Notes under the pieces: model-generated
Seen by the model: the letters and a program-made list of their open reading frames with translations, nothing else
Database searches by the model: none
Told to the model about the DNA's origin: nothing
Made by a program: the position numbers and the translations under genes
In this document: piece after piece, positions 18,521 through 27,872 of the stretch
Position numbering within the stretch: position 1 is the stretch's first letter
Layout: every line of letters starts with the position of its first letter
Assembly (NCBI RefSeq): GCF_000372725.1
Contig: NW_005200543.1
Location: forward strand, 19,839 to 83,838
Reading direction: 5' to 3'
DNA from: Emiliania huxleyi CCMP1516
Taxonomy: Eukaryota > Haptophyta > Isochrysidales > Noelaerhabdaceae
DNA: 64,000 nt

Positions 18521-18670
18521 GAGGTTCTCGAGGTGGATATCCTTTGGCCGCGTTGGGTAGCGAGGATTGGTGTAACCCGAGCCACGGAGGCGTGTTTTCT
18601 GACGGCCGACCGTCAGTGCACGGAGTTGCCCCTTCTCCGACTGCCCCGGCTAGTTCACGGGTTTCGCGGG
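18521..18670 (+). repeat. Left arm of a 150-bp inverted repeat
   Basis: It pairs with 20168-20317 in reverse orientation. It begins GAGGTTCTCGAGGTGGATAT and ends near GGCTAGTTCACGGGTTTCGC. Only scattered mismatches are visible, and the arms are equal in length. The left arm begins 66 bp upstream of the zinc-finger gene start. Confidence 0.9.
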
Positions 18671-19225
18671 ATCGCACGACACCGGGTACGGGACTGGCAC
18701 TGCAAAGGCGACGGCTTAGAAGAAGCCGTCGCCCTCACAGATGCCGTCCTCCTCACAGAAGGCGTCGTCGGAATGGTAGTCAGGCGGATGGTCGAATCCG
18801 CGAGCACCGTGGTGCTCGCCGAAAAGACCATCCCCCTCGTCCTCCCACTCCCTCCCCCTCTCCCCCCCCCGTCGCCCCCGCCGCGCCTCCAGTCGGCGCT
18901 TGCTGTGGGACCCCCCGCCCCCCCCCGCCAGCGCCGCGGGCCGGGCCGCGCCGCACCGCCTCTAGGTCGCCCTCAAGAGGAGCACCCGTCCCTCCAACTT
19001 GAGAATCGTGCTTTGGGTTAGGCGAGTACACACCACGCACACCTGCACGAACTTCTTGTACAGAATTCGTTCTGCACATCACGCACACCCCTCAAAAACC
19101 TCCATTCAGTACTACGCATCTGACTCGAGAGACATGTTCATCTAACGAACCTTCGGGGCTGTTTGTGGATGTGCGTGACACGCCGGGGCGGCCGATTTAT
19201 TGTGGATTGCGCTCTGCGAGGGCGA
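18671..19225. other. Left interior of the inverted-repeat unit
   Basis: A forward frame continues through GDGLEEAVALTDAVLLTEGV and then becomes C-rich. No transposase motif (DDE/DDD) or helicase is visible. It may be non-autonomous element DNA. Confidence 0.4.
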
Positions 19226-19669
19226 GCCCATCAACGCTTTGCGTGCGCTCCTTAGTGGCGGCTCATCAATCTGCACTTCAAGAATGGCGCAGCACGCGAA
19301 CTCAGGAGCACTGAGCTGCACTGAGTGGTGAGGACCTCCAGGGGAGGCGGCGTGAGGAGCTGAGGACCTCTTCGGTATACTGAGGAGGGGCTTTGCGCAA
19401 CTTTTGACTCATCAATTCTGCACTAGAATGGCTTGCCATTGCGTACTGGCCAGAGCGGGCGGCGATTTTGAAACTGCCCCTGTGGCGCTCCGGGAGCGTA
19501 TCATCGCCCAGAGGTCCTCACGCACCGGCGAGAAGAGGTCCTCACGCCGCCTCGCAGAGGTCCTCACGGAGAGGCTCGACGGAGTGCGACATCACTCAGA
19601 GGTCATCACATTCGAGTGCAGATTGATGAGCCGTGTCACTAAGGAGCGCAAGTAGAAGCGTTGTTGGGC
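19226..19669. mobile_element. Foldback/MITE-like element with about 60-bp terminal inverted repeats
   Basis: The left end GCCCATCAACGCTT ... GCGCTCCTTAGTGGCGGCTC ... ATCAATCTGCACT (19226-19285) is matched in reverse at 19608-19669 (GTGCAGATTGATGAGCC ... CACTAAGGAGCGC ... AAGCGTTGTTGGGC). Internally, GAGGACCTC units on the left (19330-19370) face GAGGTCCTC units on the right (19510-19570), so the element can fold along most of its 444 bp. There is no coding capacity for a transposase and no clear target-site duplication. It is nested inside the 150-bp inverted-repeat pair. Confidence 0.75.
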
Positions 19670-20167
19670 ACTATCTTCCCTAGCCTTTCCCATCTTCCAT
19701 CGGCATCACGCGCAAACCGACGACGAGGAGAAGAGAGTCCGATTTCGTTTTTAGATGTACGTAGAACAGAAAATGTTTCCTGGCTGTCTTGTGCAGGTTG
19801 ATAGTACCGCTCCGAACTCCCGATTTCTTTTTCTTCGGTTAGCGCCCCTCCCTCGTGTGCAAAAGAATTTCATAAACGTGCACTCCCTCGGGAGGGCCGA
19901 AGAGAGGCGCCCGTGGGGACCCCACAATTCCCTTCCCCCCTCGGAGGGGGCCGGACAAGGCGTACCCCGAGGGCCCCACTCTTTCCTTCGCATAGCGGCC
20001 ACTCTTCGGATCGCTGGTCGAGCGACTCGGGGGATGCCCCGCGCGCCTGACCCAGGCGCGAGAAACGAATCTGCGAGGCGTGGCCGCTCATGCGGCCCGA
20101 TGGGGAGGAGCGGGGCGAGCCCCCTCCAACCCACCCGCGCTAGGTCTCGGGGGACGCAGGGGTCACT
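19670..20167. other. Right interior of the inverted-repeat unit
   Basis: ORFs exist on both strands but none has recognisable domains. GC-rich with several short palindromes (CCCTCGGGAGGG near 19887, CCCCCCTCGGAGGGGGC near 19936). Confidence 0.4.
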
Positions 20168-20317
20168 CCCGCGAAACTCGTGAACTAGCCGGGGCAGTCG
20201 GAGAAGGGGCAACTCCGTGCACTGACGGTCGGCCGCCAGAAAACACGCCTGCGTGGATCGCGTCACACCAATCCTCGCTACCCAACGCGGAAGAAGGATA
20301 TCCACCTCGAGAACCTC
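20168..20317 (-). repeat. Right arm of the 150-bp inverted repeat
   Basis: Reverse-complement partner of 18521-18670. The pair brackets 1497 bp containing the foldback element, so the whole 18521-20317 unit has the shape of a composite or non-autonomous transposon with long terminal inverted repeats, though no transposase is present. Confidence 0.9.
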
Positions 20318-20383
20318 GAGAAGTTGTAAAATTCCGTCTCCCGCGCCTCGCCTGTGTGAATCGTGTCGTGCGACCGCACAGAT

Positions 20384-21384
20384 GGCTGAGGGCCAAAAGT
20401 AAAACGCGCAACGCCGCTCTCGGCTCTCAGAGAGGCGTTATATCTCAGTAACCCCGCTCGCAGGTACTAGAGCAGCATTCGTCAAGCTCAAACCCCACTC
20501 TACACAACACAGAGCAGCGTTTGCCTAACAAGACTCCGCTCTGCAACCTTCAGAGCGGACTCTTGCTCAGTTAAACACCGACCGAGCACGTTCGAGCGGA
20601 GTCAAGACAGTGCAACACCGCTCAACATAGCGGGAGCGGTCAATTTCCGCGGAGAGGCTGCTTTCGCCTCCCTCAGTCGCGCTCTCCTCCGCTCCTCCTC
20701 TTCAGAGCGGGACTTTGCTGAGTGAACACCGCTCTAGCTGGTCAGAGCAGCGATTGCTTTAAGCTGACACCGCTCTATATGGCGTGAGCGGCGTCGCCCT
20801 GAATAGACGCTGCTCTGGGACGCCGGGACGGCGATGCCACCTGACGCCGACGGCGGATCCACGATCGCTCGTGGCGCGCGGCGCGGCGTGGCGAGCCCCG
20901 CCCCTGGGGTTGAGCAGCGTGTGGGTGGGTCGTCACTGCTCCGAGTAGTCAGAGCGGCGTCGCGTTTAGTGATACGCCGCTCACGCCATTAAGAGCGGTG
21001 TCAGCTTAAAGCAATCGCTGCTCTGACCAGCTAGAGCGGTGTTCACTCAGCAAAGTCCCGCTCTGAAGAGGAGGAGCGGAGGAGAGCGCGACTGAGGGAG
21101 GCGAAAGCAGCCTCTCCGCGGAAATTGACCGCTCCCGCTATGTTGAGCGGTGTTGCACTGACTTGACTCCGCTCGAACGTGCTCGGTCGGTGTTTTTCTG
21201 AGCAAGAGTCCGCTCTGAAGGTTGCAGAGCGGAGTCTTGTTAGGCAAACGCTGCTCTGTGTTGTGCAGAGTGGGGTTTGAGCTTGACGAACGCTGCTCTA
21301 GTACCTGCGAGCGGGGTTACTGAGATATAACGCCTCTCTGAGAGCCGAGAGCGGCGCAGAGCGTTTTACTTTTGGCCCTCAGCC
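20384..21384. repeat. 1-kb near-perfect palindrome: 411-bp arms, 179-bp loop, made of mini-hairpins
   Basis: The left arm (20384-20794, starting GGCTGAGGGCCAAAAGTAAA) is repeated in reverse at 20974-21384 with few mismatches. Each arm is itself a series of short stem-loops built from CCGCTC ... GAGCGG. Examples: CCGCTCTG-7 nt-CAGAGCGG at 20536-20558, ACCGCTC ... GAGCGGT at 20617-20640, and CCGCTC ... GAGCGG at 20689-20710 and 20770-20791; starts are roughly 40 bp apart. The right arm ends 7 bp before the PEX1 ATG, so it must include that gene's promoter or leader. A transcript across it would form a 400-bp duplex. Confidence 0.9.
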
Positions 21385-21391
21385 CGCACAG

Positions 21392-22397
21392 ATGGAGTCC
21401 AAAATCGCGTTCGTGCCCAGTCAGCACAGCTTCGCGAGCGTGCCGCGTCGTCTGCTCGGCCAGCTTCCGCGGATCGGCGCGGGCGAGCCCGTGGCGCTAC
21501 GCCTTTGCTGGACGAGCGGCGGCGAGCGACGTGAGGCAGTCGTGGGCTGGGGCGGTGGCGTGGCGGCTGGCGACGCCCTGGAGCTGCCGTCCGCCCTTGC
21601 TGAAGCGCTGGGTTTGAGCTCGGCGCGCGCGGTGCACGTCTCTCACGCGAGCAGCCTGCCTCTGGCCGTCCGCGCAACGCTCGCGCCCGAGTCGCCAGAG
21701 GACTGGGCGCTTGTGAGCGGCGGCGCGGCGCGGCTCGAGGAGACGGCGCTCACGCAGCTGAACGTGCTGACGGCTGGCACGCGCGTGCCCCTCTGGCTCG
21801 ATGGCGCGGCTTGCGCCTGGCTCCGCGTCTCCGAGCTCCACGCCGCCGACGGGCCGGTGGCGGCCGCGAGGCTGGCGAGCGGCTCCGAACTGCACATCGC
21901 TCCTCCGGTTGCTGCTGCTGCTGCTGCGGGCGGCGGCGGCGGCGGCGGCGACGGCGGCGACAGCGGCGGCGGTTCTTTCGTCGCGCGTCTGGAGCAGGCG
22001 CCGCGCGGGTGGCCGCCCCTCGCACTGGGCCTCTCCGCCGCTGCGATGGCCGCGCGACGCATCTCGCCAGGCGACTTAGTCCTTCTCTACGCCAGGGGCG
22101 CGGCTGCGGCGGGCAGCTCGGCGGCGGCGGCGCGGGGCGCGGCGGCGGGCGGCGCGGCGGCGCGAGGCGGGGNNNNNNNNNNNNNNNNNNNNNNNNNNNN
22201 NNNNNNNNNNNNNNNNNNNNNNNNNNNNNNNNNNNNNNNNNNNNNNNNNNNNNNNNNNNNNNNNNNNNNNNNNNNNNNNNNNNNNNNNNNNNNNNNNNNN
22301 NNNNNNNNNNNNNNNNNNNNNNNNNNNNNNNNNNNNNNNNNNNNNNNNNNNNNNNNNNNCCGCGGCGGCGGCGGCGGCGGCGGCGACGGCGGCGGCG

Positions 22398-22436
<39 letters not shown>

Positions 22437-24218
22437 GCGGCGGAGGCGCCGGCCGGCGCGGAGGGGAGGGAGGAAGAGGAGGCTCGCGTGAGCGACGGGC
22501 TGGCTCGGTGGGCGGGGTGGCTTTGTCGGGGGGGCGGCGGCGAGGAGGGCGGCGAGGAGGGCGGCGAGGAGGGCGGCGAGGAGGGCGGCGAGGGCGCCGG
22601 AGGCAGCAGCGCCTCGCTCCCCGCGTCGGTACCGCCGCCGCGGGCAGAGGCGGAGGCGGAGGCCGAGGCGGGGGCGGCGGCGGAGGCGGTGGCGGCGGAG
22701 GCGGAGGCGGTGGCGGAGGCGGCGGAGGCGGTGGCGGAGGCGGCAGCGGTGGCGGAGGCGGCGGTGGCGGCGGCGGCGGAAAACGCCGTCTCTGTCGGCG
22801 TGCAGCGGCTCGGTGGCGTGCCTGTGCCTCATGGCTGCGTCGCGCGGCTGCGGCGGGAGGGGGGGCGGGAGGGGGGGCGGGAGGGGGGGCGGGAGGGGGG
22901 GCGGGAGGAGTGGATGCTTGTTGGCCACGACCCCCCTCGACCCTGGCCGGAGCGCGCGCCGCCTCTGCTGCTGCCGCCGCCCCGGACTGTCGACGCTGCC
23001 GCTTCCGCCCCAGCTGTCGCCTCAGCTGTCGCCGCCGCCGACGCCTCCGCCGACGCCCCTGCCGCCGCCGCCGCTCTCGCCGCTGCCGCTGCCGCGCGCG
23101 CGCCGTCGCCGCCGCCGCTTCGCGCCTCCGTCAGCGAGCGCGCCGCCACCCTCCCTCCGCCGCGCCGGCCGCCGCCGCACCTGTTGCCGCTGCGGCCTGC
23201 GGGCGGCGGGGGCGAGGCGGTGGGCGGGCGCGACGAGGAGCTGGACGCGATCGTGCGGCATGTGCGCGCCTGCGTCCGCCGAGCAGAGTTGCGACCGCTC
23301 GAGGAAAATGGCGGCAGCGTTCGGGCGTCCTCCCTGCCCGACGAGGTCGCCGCGCCGGCCGGCCGCGCTCCCGCCGCGCACGCCGTCGGGGCCGCCGAGG
23401 CGGGCGCGCTGCACGGGCTTCTGCTCAGCGGCGGTGCGGGGGCGGGCAAGACGACGCTTCTCACCGCGGCAGCGGCGCGGCTCGGCGCGGCGGCGGCGGG
23501 GGCGCGCCGCCCGCGTCGCAACATGCCGCCCCGTGGCCCCACCGCTGGCCGGTGACTCCCCCTGCCCTTCCACCGCCCCATGCGCAGGCGCCTCCTCTAT
23601 GGGCGGCCGCCTTGCCCGCCGCAGCGCTGCTCAGCGCGCAGCCGCCGGCAGCGGTGGCGAGGGTGCGGGAGGCGCTCGCGCTCGCGCTCGCCCGCCGGCC
23701 GTCGCTGCTCGTGCTGGAGGATTTGGACGAGGCGAGGCACTTCCTGGACACTTCCTAGACACTTCCTAGACACTTCCTAGACACTTCCTAGACACTTCCT
23801 GGACACTTCCTAGACAGCGAGTACCTCGTGCTGGAGGACCTGGACGAGGCGCGCGCCGCGCCTCTCATGTGTAGACTGCGGTTCATGAGCAGTGACTCCA
23901 CTCTTTGCTTTGGCGAGGCGTGCCCCGCGCCTCCCTCACAAGCCGAGGAGGCGGCCGCCGCCGCGGCCGCGGGCGGGCTCGACGCGGGCCCCTTCCCCAC
24001 GGCGCTCGCCCCGTTCTGCGGCCAGCGACTGTGAGGAGCAGTGGGCGAGGAGTCGCTGAGTAGAGGAGTCTTGCGGCAGGCCCTCGCCGAGCTGCTTCTC
24101 GACTTTGCGGCGGACGCGCGCGCGGCGGGCGTGGCGCTCCTCGCGACGGCGGCGGCGCGGCAGCAGCTGCACCCGGCCCTAACGACGGGCGCGGCCGCAG
24201 TAGCAGCAGTAGCTGGGT

Positions 24219-24255
<37 letters not shown>

Positions 24256-27135
24256 GCTTGTCCGAGGGGCGGTGTGGCGAGATTGCGTCGAGAGGGCGCG
24301 AGAGGAGGTCGAGCGTGTGTGCGGGCGATGGCAGGCGGCCTCTTCGAGGCCACACCTCCAGAGGATCGGACCCAGTGTGGGTTCAGTCCCGTGGGTGGTG
24401 CGGTAGGCGGCCTCTTCGAGGCCACACCTCCAGAGGATCGAACCCAGTGTGGGTTCAGTCCCGTGGGTGGTGCGGTAGGCGGCTTGTTTGAGGCCGAGGT
24501 GAACTTGGCGCCGATGCCGCCCGCCGGACGGCACGCCGCCCCGCTGCAGCTGCTGCCTGTTGCCCGACACCGACCCCGACCATGACCCCAACCCACCGAC
24601 CTGGCCCTAACCCTGACCCCCTCCCTAACCATAGGCGCGCCGCCCTGCTGCAGCTGCTGCCTCGCCTGCGGGCACGCCCGACGCGCCGCGTCGTCGACGC
24701 CGCCGTCTCCGTTTCCGACGGCGTCTCTCGCCCAGAAGCCGAACACGGAGTCTCGTATTCCAACCAGCGGTCGAGGGGACACATGTTCCGCGGCACTCGA
24801 CCGCGTTCCGCTGTATTCGCTGCCCGGCGCATATTCACGCGGTGCTCTGAACACTCTGCACGGTGCCGTAGTCCCGTTCTGATGTTGGTGTATTGACCAT
24901 GCAGGCTTCTCCGCCGCGGAGATCGAGGCCCTCGCCACCGCGGCCGCCGCCCGCGCAGGCGCCCGCGCCGCCGTCGCGTGTGCTGCGGCGGGCGGCGGCG
25001 CGGCGGGCGGCGGCGCGGCGGGCGGCGGCAGCGCCGGCGGCGGCACGGGCGCCGATTTGCGGCTGAGGCGTTCCGACGTCGCGGCGGCGGCCGCGCACGC
25101 GCGCCGCGCGTCTGGGCGATTTTCCTCCGGCCGGTGAGCACGTTCATCTTCGTTCGTTGAGCAGCGAGTGGATGAGCTAGGCGGCCGGAGCCGCTGCCTC
25201 GCGCGGGGGAGGGGGCGCTGCCTGGCTTCCGAGGGGTGGGCGGCATGGCTGCGGCCAGTGAGAGTAGAAGCGGAAGCACTGTCCTTGTGCTCCGGCTAGC
25301 CTCTCCCACGGAGCTGTGGGGAGATGTGGGGAGATGTGGGGAGATATGGGGAGATACGCTCCGGCTGGTCTCTCGAGAGGGCTCGCCCTCCGCGGTACTC
25401 GGCCGCGCCCCGCCGTCTCCACTGTCTTCGCAGCCCCTCGCCTTCACGCGGAGCTCTGAGTGCTCTGCCCGAGGCCGTCCTCCCGCCTCACGGGCTGTCC
25501 GCCCACGGCGTAGGCCAAGGAGGCGCTGACGCAGGCGGTGCTGCTGCCGCTCCGCCACCCCGCCTCCTTCGCGGCCGCGCCCCTCCGGCTCCGGTCGGGC
25601 GCACTGCTGCACGGCCCTCCCGGCTGCGGCAAGACGTTGCTGGCGAGGGCCGTCGCCGCTGAGAGCGGCCTCCCCCCCCCCTATCCTCGCCGTCTGCGCG
25701 CCCGACCTCCTTTTGCCATGGGCGGCGCGAATTTCGCTTGTTAGGTCTCGCCTTCATCAGCGGCCCATATCTCCCACATCTCCCCGCATCTCCCCACATC
25801 TCCCCACGTCTCCCCACATCTCCCCACATCTCCCCACATCTCCCCACGTCTCCCCACATCTCCCCACATCTCCCTGGTCAGGTCTCCCCTTCATCAGCGT
25901 CTCCGGGCCGGAGCTGCTGGACAAGTACATCGGCGCGTCCGAGGCGAAGGTGCGCGTGCGCGTCCGCAAAGGGCCGTCCACTCATCACGTGCATCCGCCC
26001 GTGCGTGGTGAATGATCCAGCCAACGTTAGGTGCGCGACACGTTCGCAAAGGCGAGCGCCGCCGCGCCGTGCCTCCTCTTCTTCGACGAGTTCGAGGCGC
26101 GCGGCCGCTGCGCCGGCCGCGCCCGGACGCGTCCTTGACGCGTCGCGTCCTTGACGCGTCCGCGACACGTCTCTCGCAAGGCGCTCGGCCGCGCGCGCGG
26201 CTGCGACTCGACCGGCGTGACGGATCGCGTGGTCAGCACCCTCGAATCAGTGTTCAGTGTAATCACTCATTAGTTGATGGATTCATTAGGCGTGACGGAT
26301 CGCGTGGTCAACACAGATCTCCCCATATCTCCCCATATCTCCCCACATCTCCCCACAGGCGTGACGGATCGCGTCGTCAACACCCTCCTCTGCCATCTCG
26401 ACGGCGTCGAGGCCCTCGGCGCCGTGTTTGTGCTCGCAGCCTCCTCGCGCCCCGAGCTGATCGACCCGGCTCCTCTGCTCCGGCCCGGCTGTTCGTTGAG
26501 GAGCTCGTTCGTCGGTTGACCTGCTGCTGCTGAACCATCAGGCCCTCCTCCGGCCGGGCCGGATCGACATGGCGGTGGCGTGCGGCTTGCCCGACGAGGA
26601 GGAGAGGCTGGCCATCCTCTCCGCCCTCGCACGCCCGCTTGGGCTGCCGCTCGCCTCACTCCGCCGCCTCGCCGCCATCGCCGCGGCCACCGCCGGCTAC
26701 TCGGGCGCAGAGTTGCGCGCGGTCCTCAACGCGGCGCAGCTCGCGGCGGCAAGGGAGGCGGGCGCCGCCGCCGGGGCGGCGCAGGCGGCGACGCCGCGGG
26801 CGGCGGCGCCGCTCTCCGCCTCCACCGCCGCGGACCGCGCCACCGCCGCGTCGGCGGCGCGCCTGCTCGCGGCGGTATCGCCCGGATGGTGCGATGCGGC
26901 GGCCGTCTGGCGGGAGGAGCTGCGGCGTGGCGCGGGCGGCGGCGGGGCGGCCGACGTTGGCACCGGGCCGCCGCCGATCGAGGTGCGCCACCTCGACGAG
27001 GCGCTCCGCTCCTGCCAAGACAGCCGCTCCTCTGGCTCTGCCTCCGCGCCGTCCTCGTCGTCCTTTGGGAGCGCACCGGGGGCGGGGGGCGGGGACGCCG
27101 TCCGCCAGCCACGCTGCCGCGTCATGCACGCATAA
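21392..27135 (+). CDS. PEX1: PEX1, peroxisome biogenesis AAA+ ATPase (multi-exon, gap inside)
   Basis: PEX1 with PEX6 forms the AAA+ motor that extracts monoubiquitinated PEX5 from the peroxisome membrane. From ATG 21392 residues about 1-170 match the PEX1 N-terminal fold ([46 protein letters not shown]). A long Gly/Ala/Arg low-complexity linker with an N gap follows. D1: Walker [12 protein letters not shown] near 23450, Walker [10 protein letters not shown] near 23715. D2: [17 protein letters not shown] near 25615-25665, [20 protein letters not shown], Walker [11 protein letters not shown] near 26075-26105, [20 protein letters not shown] and the second region of homology [12 protein letters not shown] then ALLRPGRID. 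The C-terminal lid ends at 27135. YIGASE and [17 protein letters not shown] are PEX1-type signatures. Introns are full of minisatellites and duplicated exon pieces; several exon ends are approximate. Confidence 0.85.
22173..22359. other. Assembly gap (187 N) in the PEX1 linker
   Basis: The N run lies within GGC/GCG trinucleotide sequence, probably a collapsed or unsequenceable repeat. Confidence 0.99.
22360..22910 (+). repeat. GGC-rich trinucleotide and 9-12-bp G-rich repeats in PEX1
   Basis: GGCGGCGGC runs, GGCGAGGAG units (about 22545-22590), GGAGGCGGTGGC units (22640-22780) and four GGGAGGGGGGGC units (22856-22905). Depending on frame the linker reads poly-Gly, poly-Arg or Ala/Glu. Parts may be intron. 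Confidence 0.75.
23708..23851 (+). repeat. PEX1: 27-bp exon duplication flanking an 11-bp minisatellite
   Basis: CTCGTGCTGGAGGATTTGGA... (23708-23734, coding the D1 Walker B region VLEDLDEA) recurs as CTCGTGCTGGAGGACCTGGA... at 23825-23851. Between them are about seven ACACTTCCTAG units. The Walker B peptide is therefore encoded twice and one copy must be spliced out. Confidence 0.85.
24334..24495 (+). repeat. PEX1: 72-bp tandem unit beginning with an exon copy
   Basis: GGCGGCCTCTTCGAGGCC occurs at 24334 and 24406 and, as GGCGGCTTGTTTGAGGCC, at 24478 where the real exon continues ([17 protein letters not shown]). The first two copies are each followed by the same 54-bp intron-like tail ending GGTGGTGCGGTAG. 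Confidence 0.85.
24532..24662 (+). repeat. PEX1: 27-bp exon duplication flanking an intron
   Basis: 24532-24558 and 24636-24662 share CGCCGCCCYGCTGCAGCTGC followed by TGCCT (two mismatches overall). The segment between is CCCTAACC/CCGACC-like and ends CCCTAACCATAG, a good acceptor. Confidence 0.85.
25310..25899 (+). repeat. PEX1: GGGAGATGTG arrays, both orientations, and a 20-bp exon duplication
   Basis: GGGGAGATGT units lie at 25318-25356, and the reverse complement (ATCTCCCCAC) repeats about eleven times at 25768-25872. The second array is bracketed by AGGTCTCGCCTTCATCAGCG (25743-25762) and AGGTCTCCCCTTCATCAGCG (25880-25899); the latter starts the exon [13 protein letters not shown]. Each copy begins AG|GT and so carries both splice dinucleotides. 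Confidence 0.85.
26214..26387 (+). repeat. PEX1: three copies of a 26-30-bp exon start
   Basis: GGCGTGACGGATCGCGTGGT, extending a further 6-10 bp, occurs at 26214, 26289 and 26358. Only the third continues into the conserved exon ([17 protein letters not shown]). The intervals are AT-richer (CACTCATTAGTTGATGG) or made of ATCTCCCC units. Confidence 0.85.
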
Positions 27136-27872
27136 ATCTCCCTTTATTTCTTTCTCAATCCCTTTGAATCGTAGAGAGTGGCGTCTAGTTGGTCTATAGA
27201 GCGCACCTTTTGGCTTTTCGGTTGTAAAGCTCCGTAAAATTCACACAGACTTTCACAGGACGATAATCGATATAGTTATAGAACGCTCAAACGGGCGGGC
27301 CGGGCCGCGCGGGCGCCAATGAAAAATTAATAAAACAGACACCTCCTCTACTAGGAGATGGGTAAAAGCTGTGCTCGTCAGCGGGGCCGAGGACGAAAGC
27401 GGCGACCGCGACGACGCCCGGGGCGCGGCGGCTGCGCGCCGTTGCGAGCCGGCGACGCGGAGGAGGAGGCGGCGCTGCAGCGCGCCCTGCTCGAGAGTGT
27501 CGGCGTGAGGTTTGCGGGCGGCGAGGAGGACAGAGAGGGCGTGGCAGACTGAGGTCGGTAACGAGGGCGGCAAGGAACGAGATCCCTCACCAAGATCGCG
27601 CGCGCAGGGGCCAGGGCGGGAAACATGGTCATGGATCCCACTATCCGTCTCGTGTTTGACCAACTTCATTGATTTGTTTCCTTACAACGGCCATGAAGCT
27701 AAGCCGGCTCCGCGACGTGCCCGGCCCCGTGCTCGAGGCTCGAGGGCACTCTCGAGCCCAGCTGCCCAGCTGCACTAAAAGTCTAAAGTGGACGAAAGAC
27801 TAAACGCAAGATCGAGATGGGCGTTGAACAGCCTCGCCCTTGTAGAGTATCCCGGACGTTCCAGCGCCGAGG
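27136..27872. other. Interval between PEX1 and the glycosyltransferase-like gene
   Basis: The first 200 bp are AT-rich, likely the PEX1 3' UTR. A forward ORF at 27358-27552 (64 residues) starts basic (MGKSCARQRGRGRKRR) and ends with EEEAALQRALLES, similar to a ubiquitin-interacting helix, but is too short to call. No other feature. Confidence 0.35.

Noticed and set aside
20384-21384. CRISPR-like array (regular GAGCGG repeats with unique spacers)
   Set aside because: The repeats are short, alternate in orientation, vary in spacing, and the whole array is an inverted palindrome in a eukaryotic genome; no cas genes.
27358-27552. Small basic protein with a ubiquitin-interacting-like helix
   Set aside because: Only 64 codons, no context or intron signals; mentioned in the interval note but not called.
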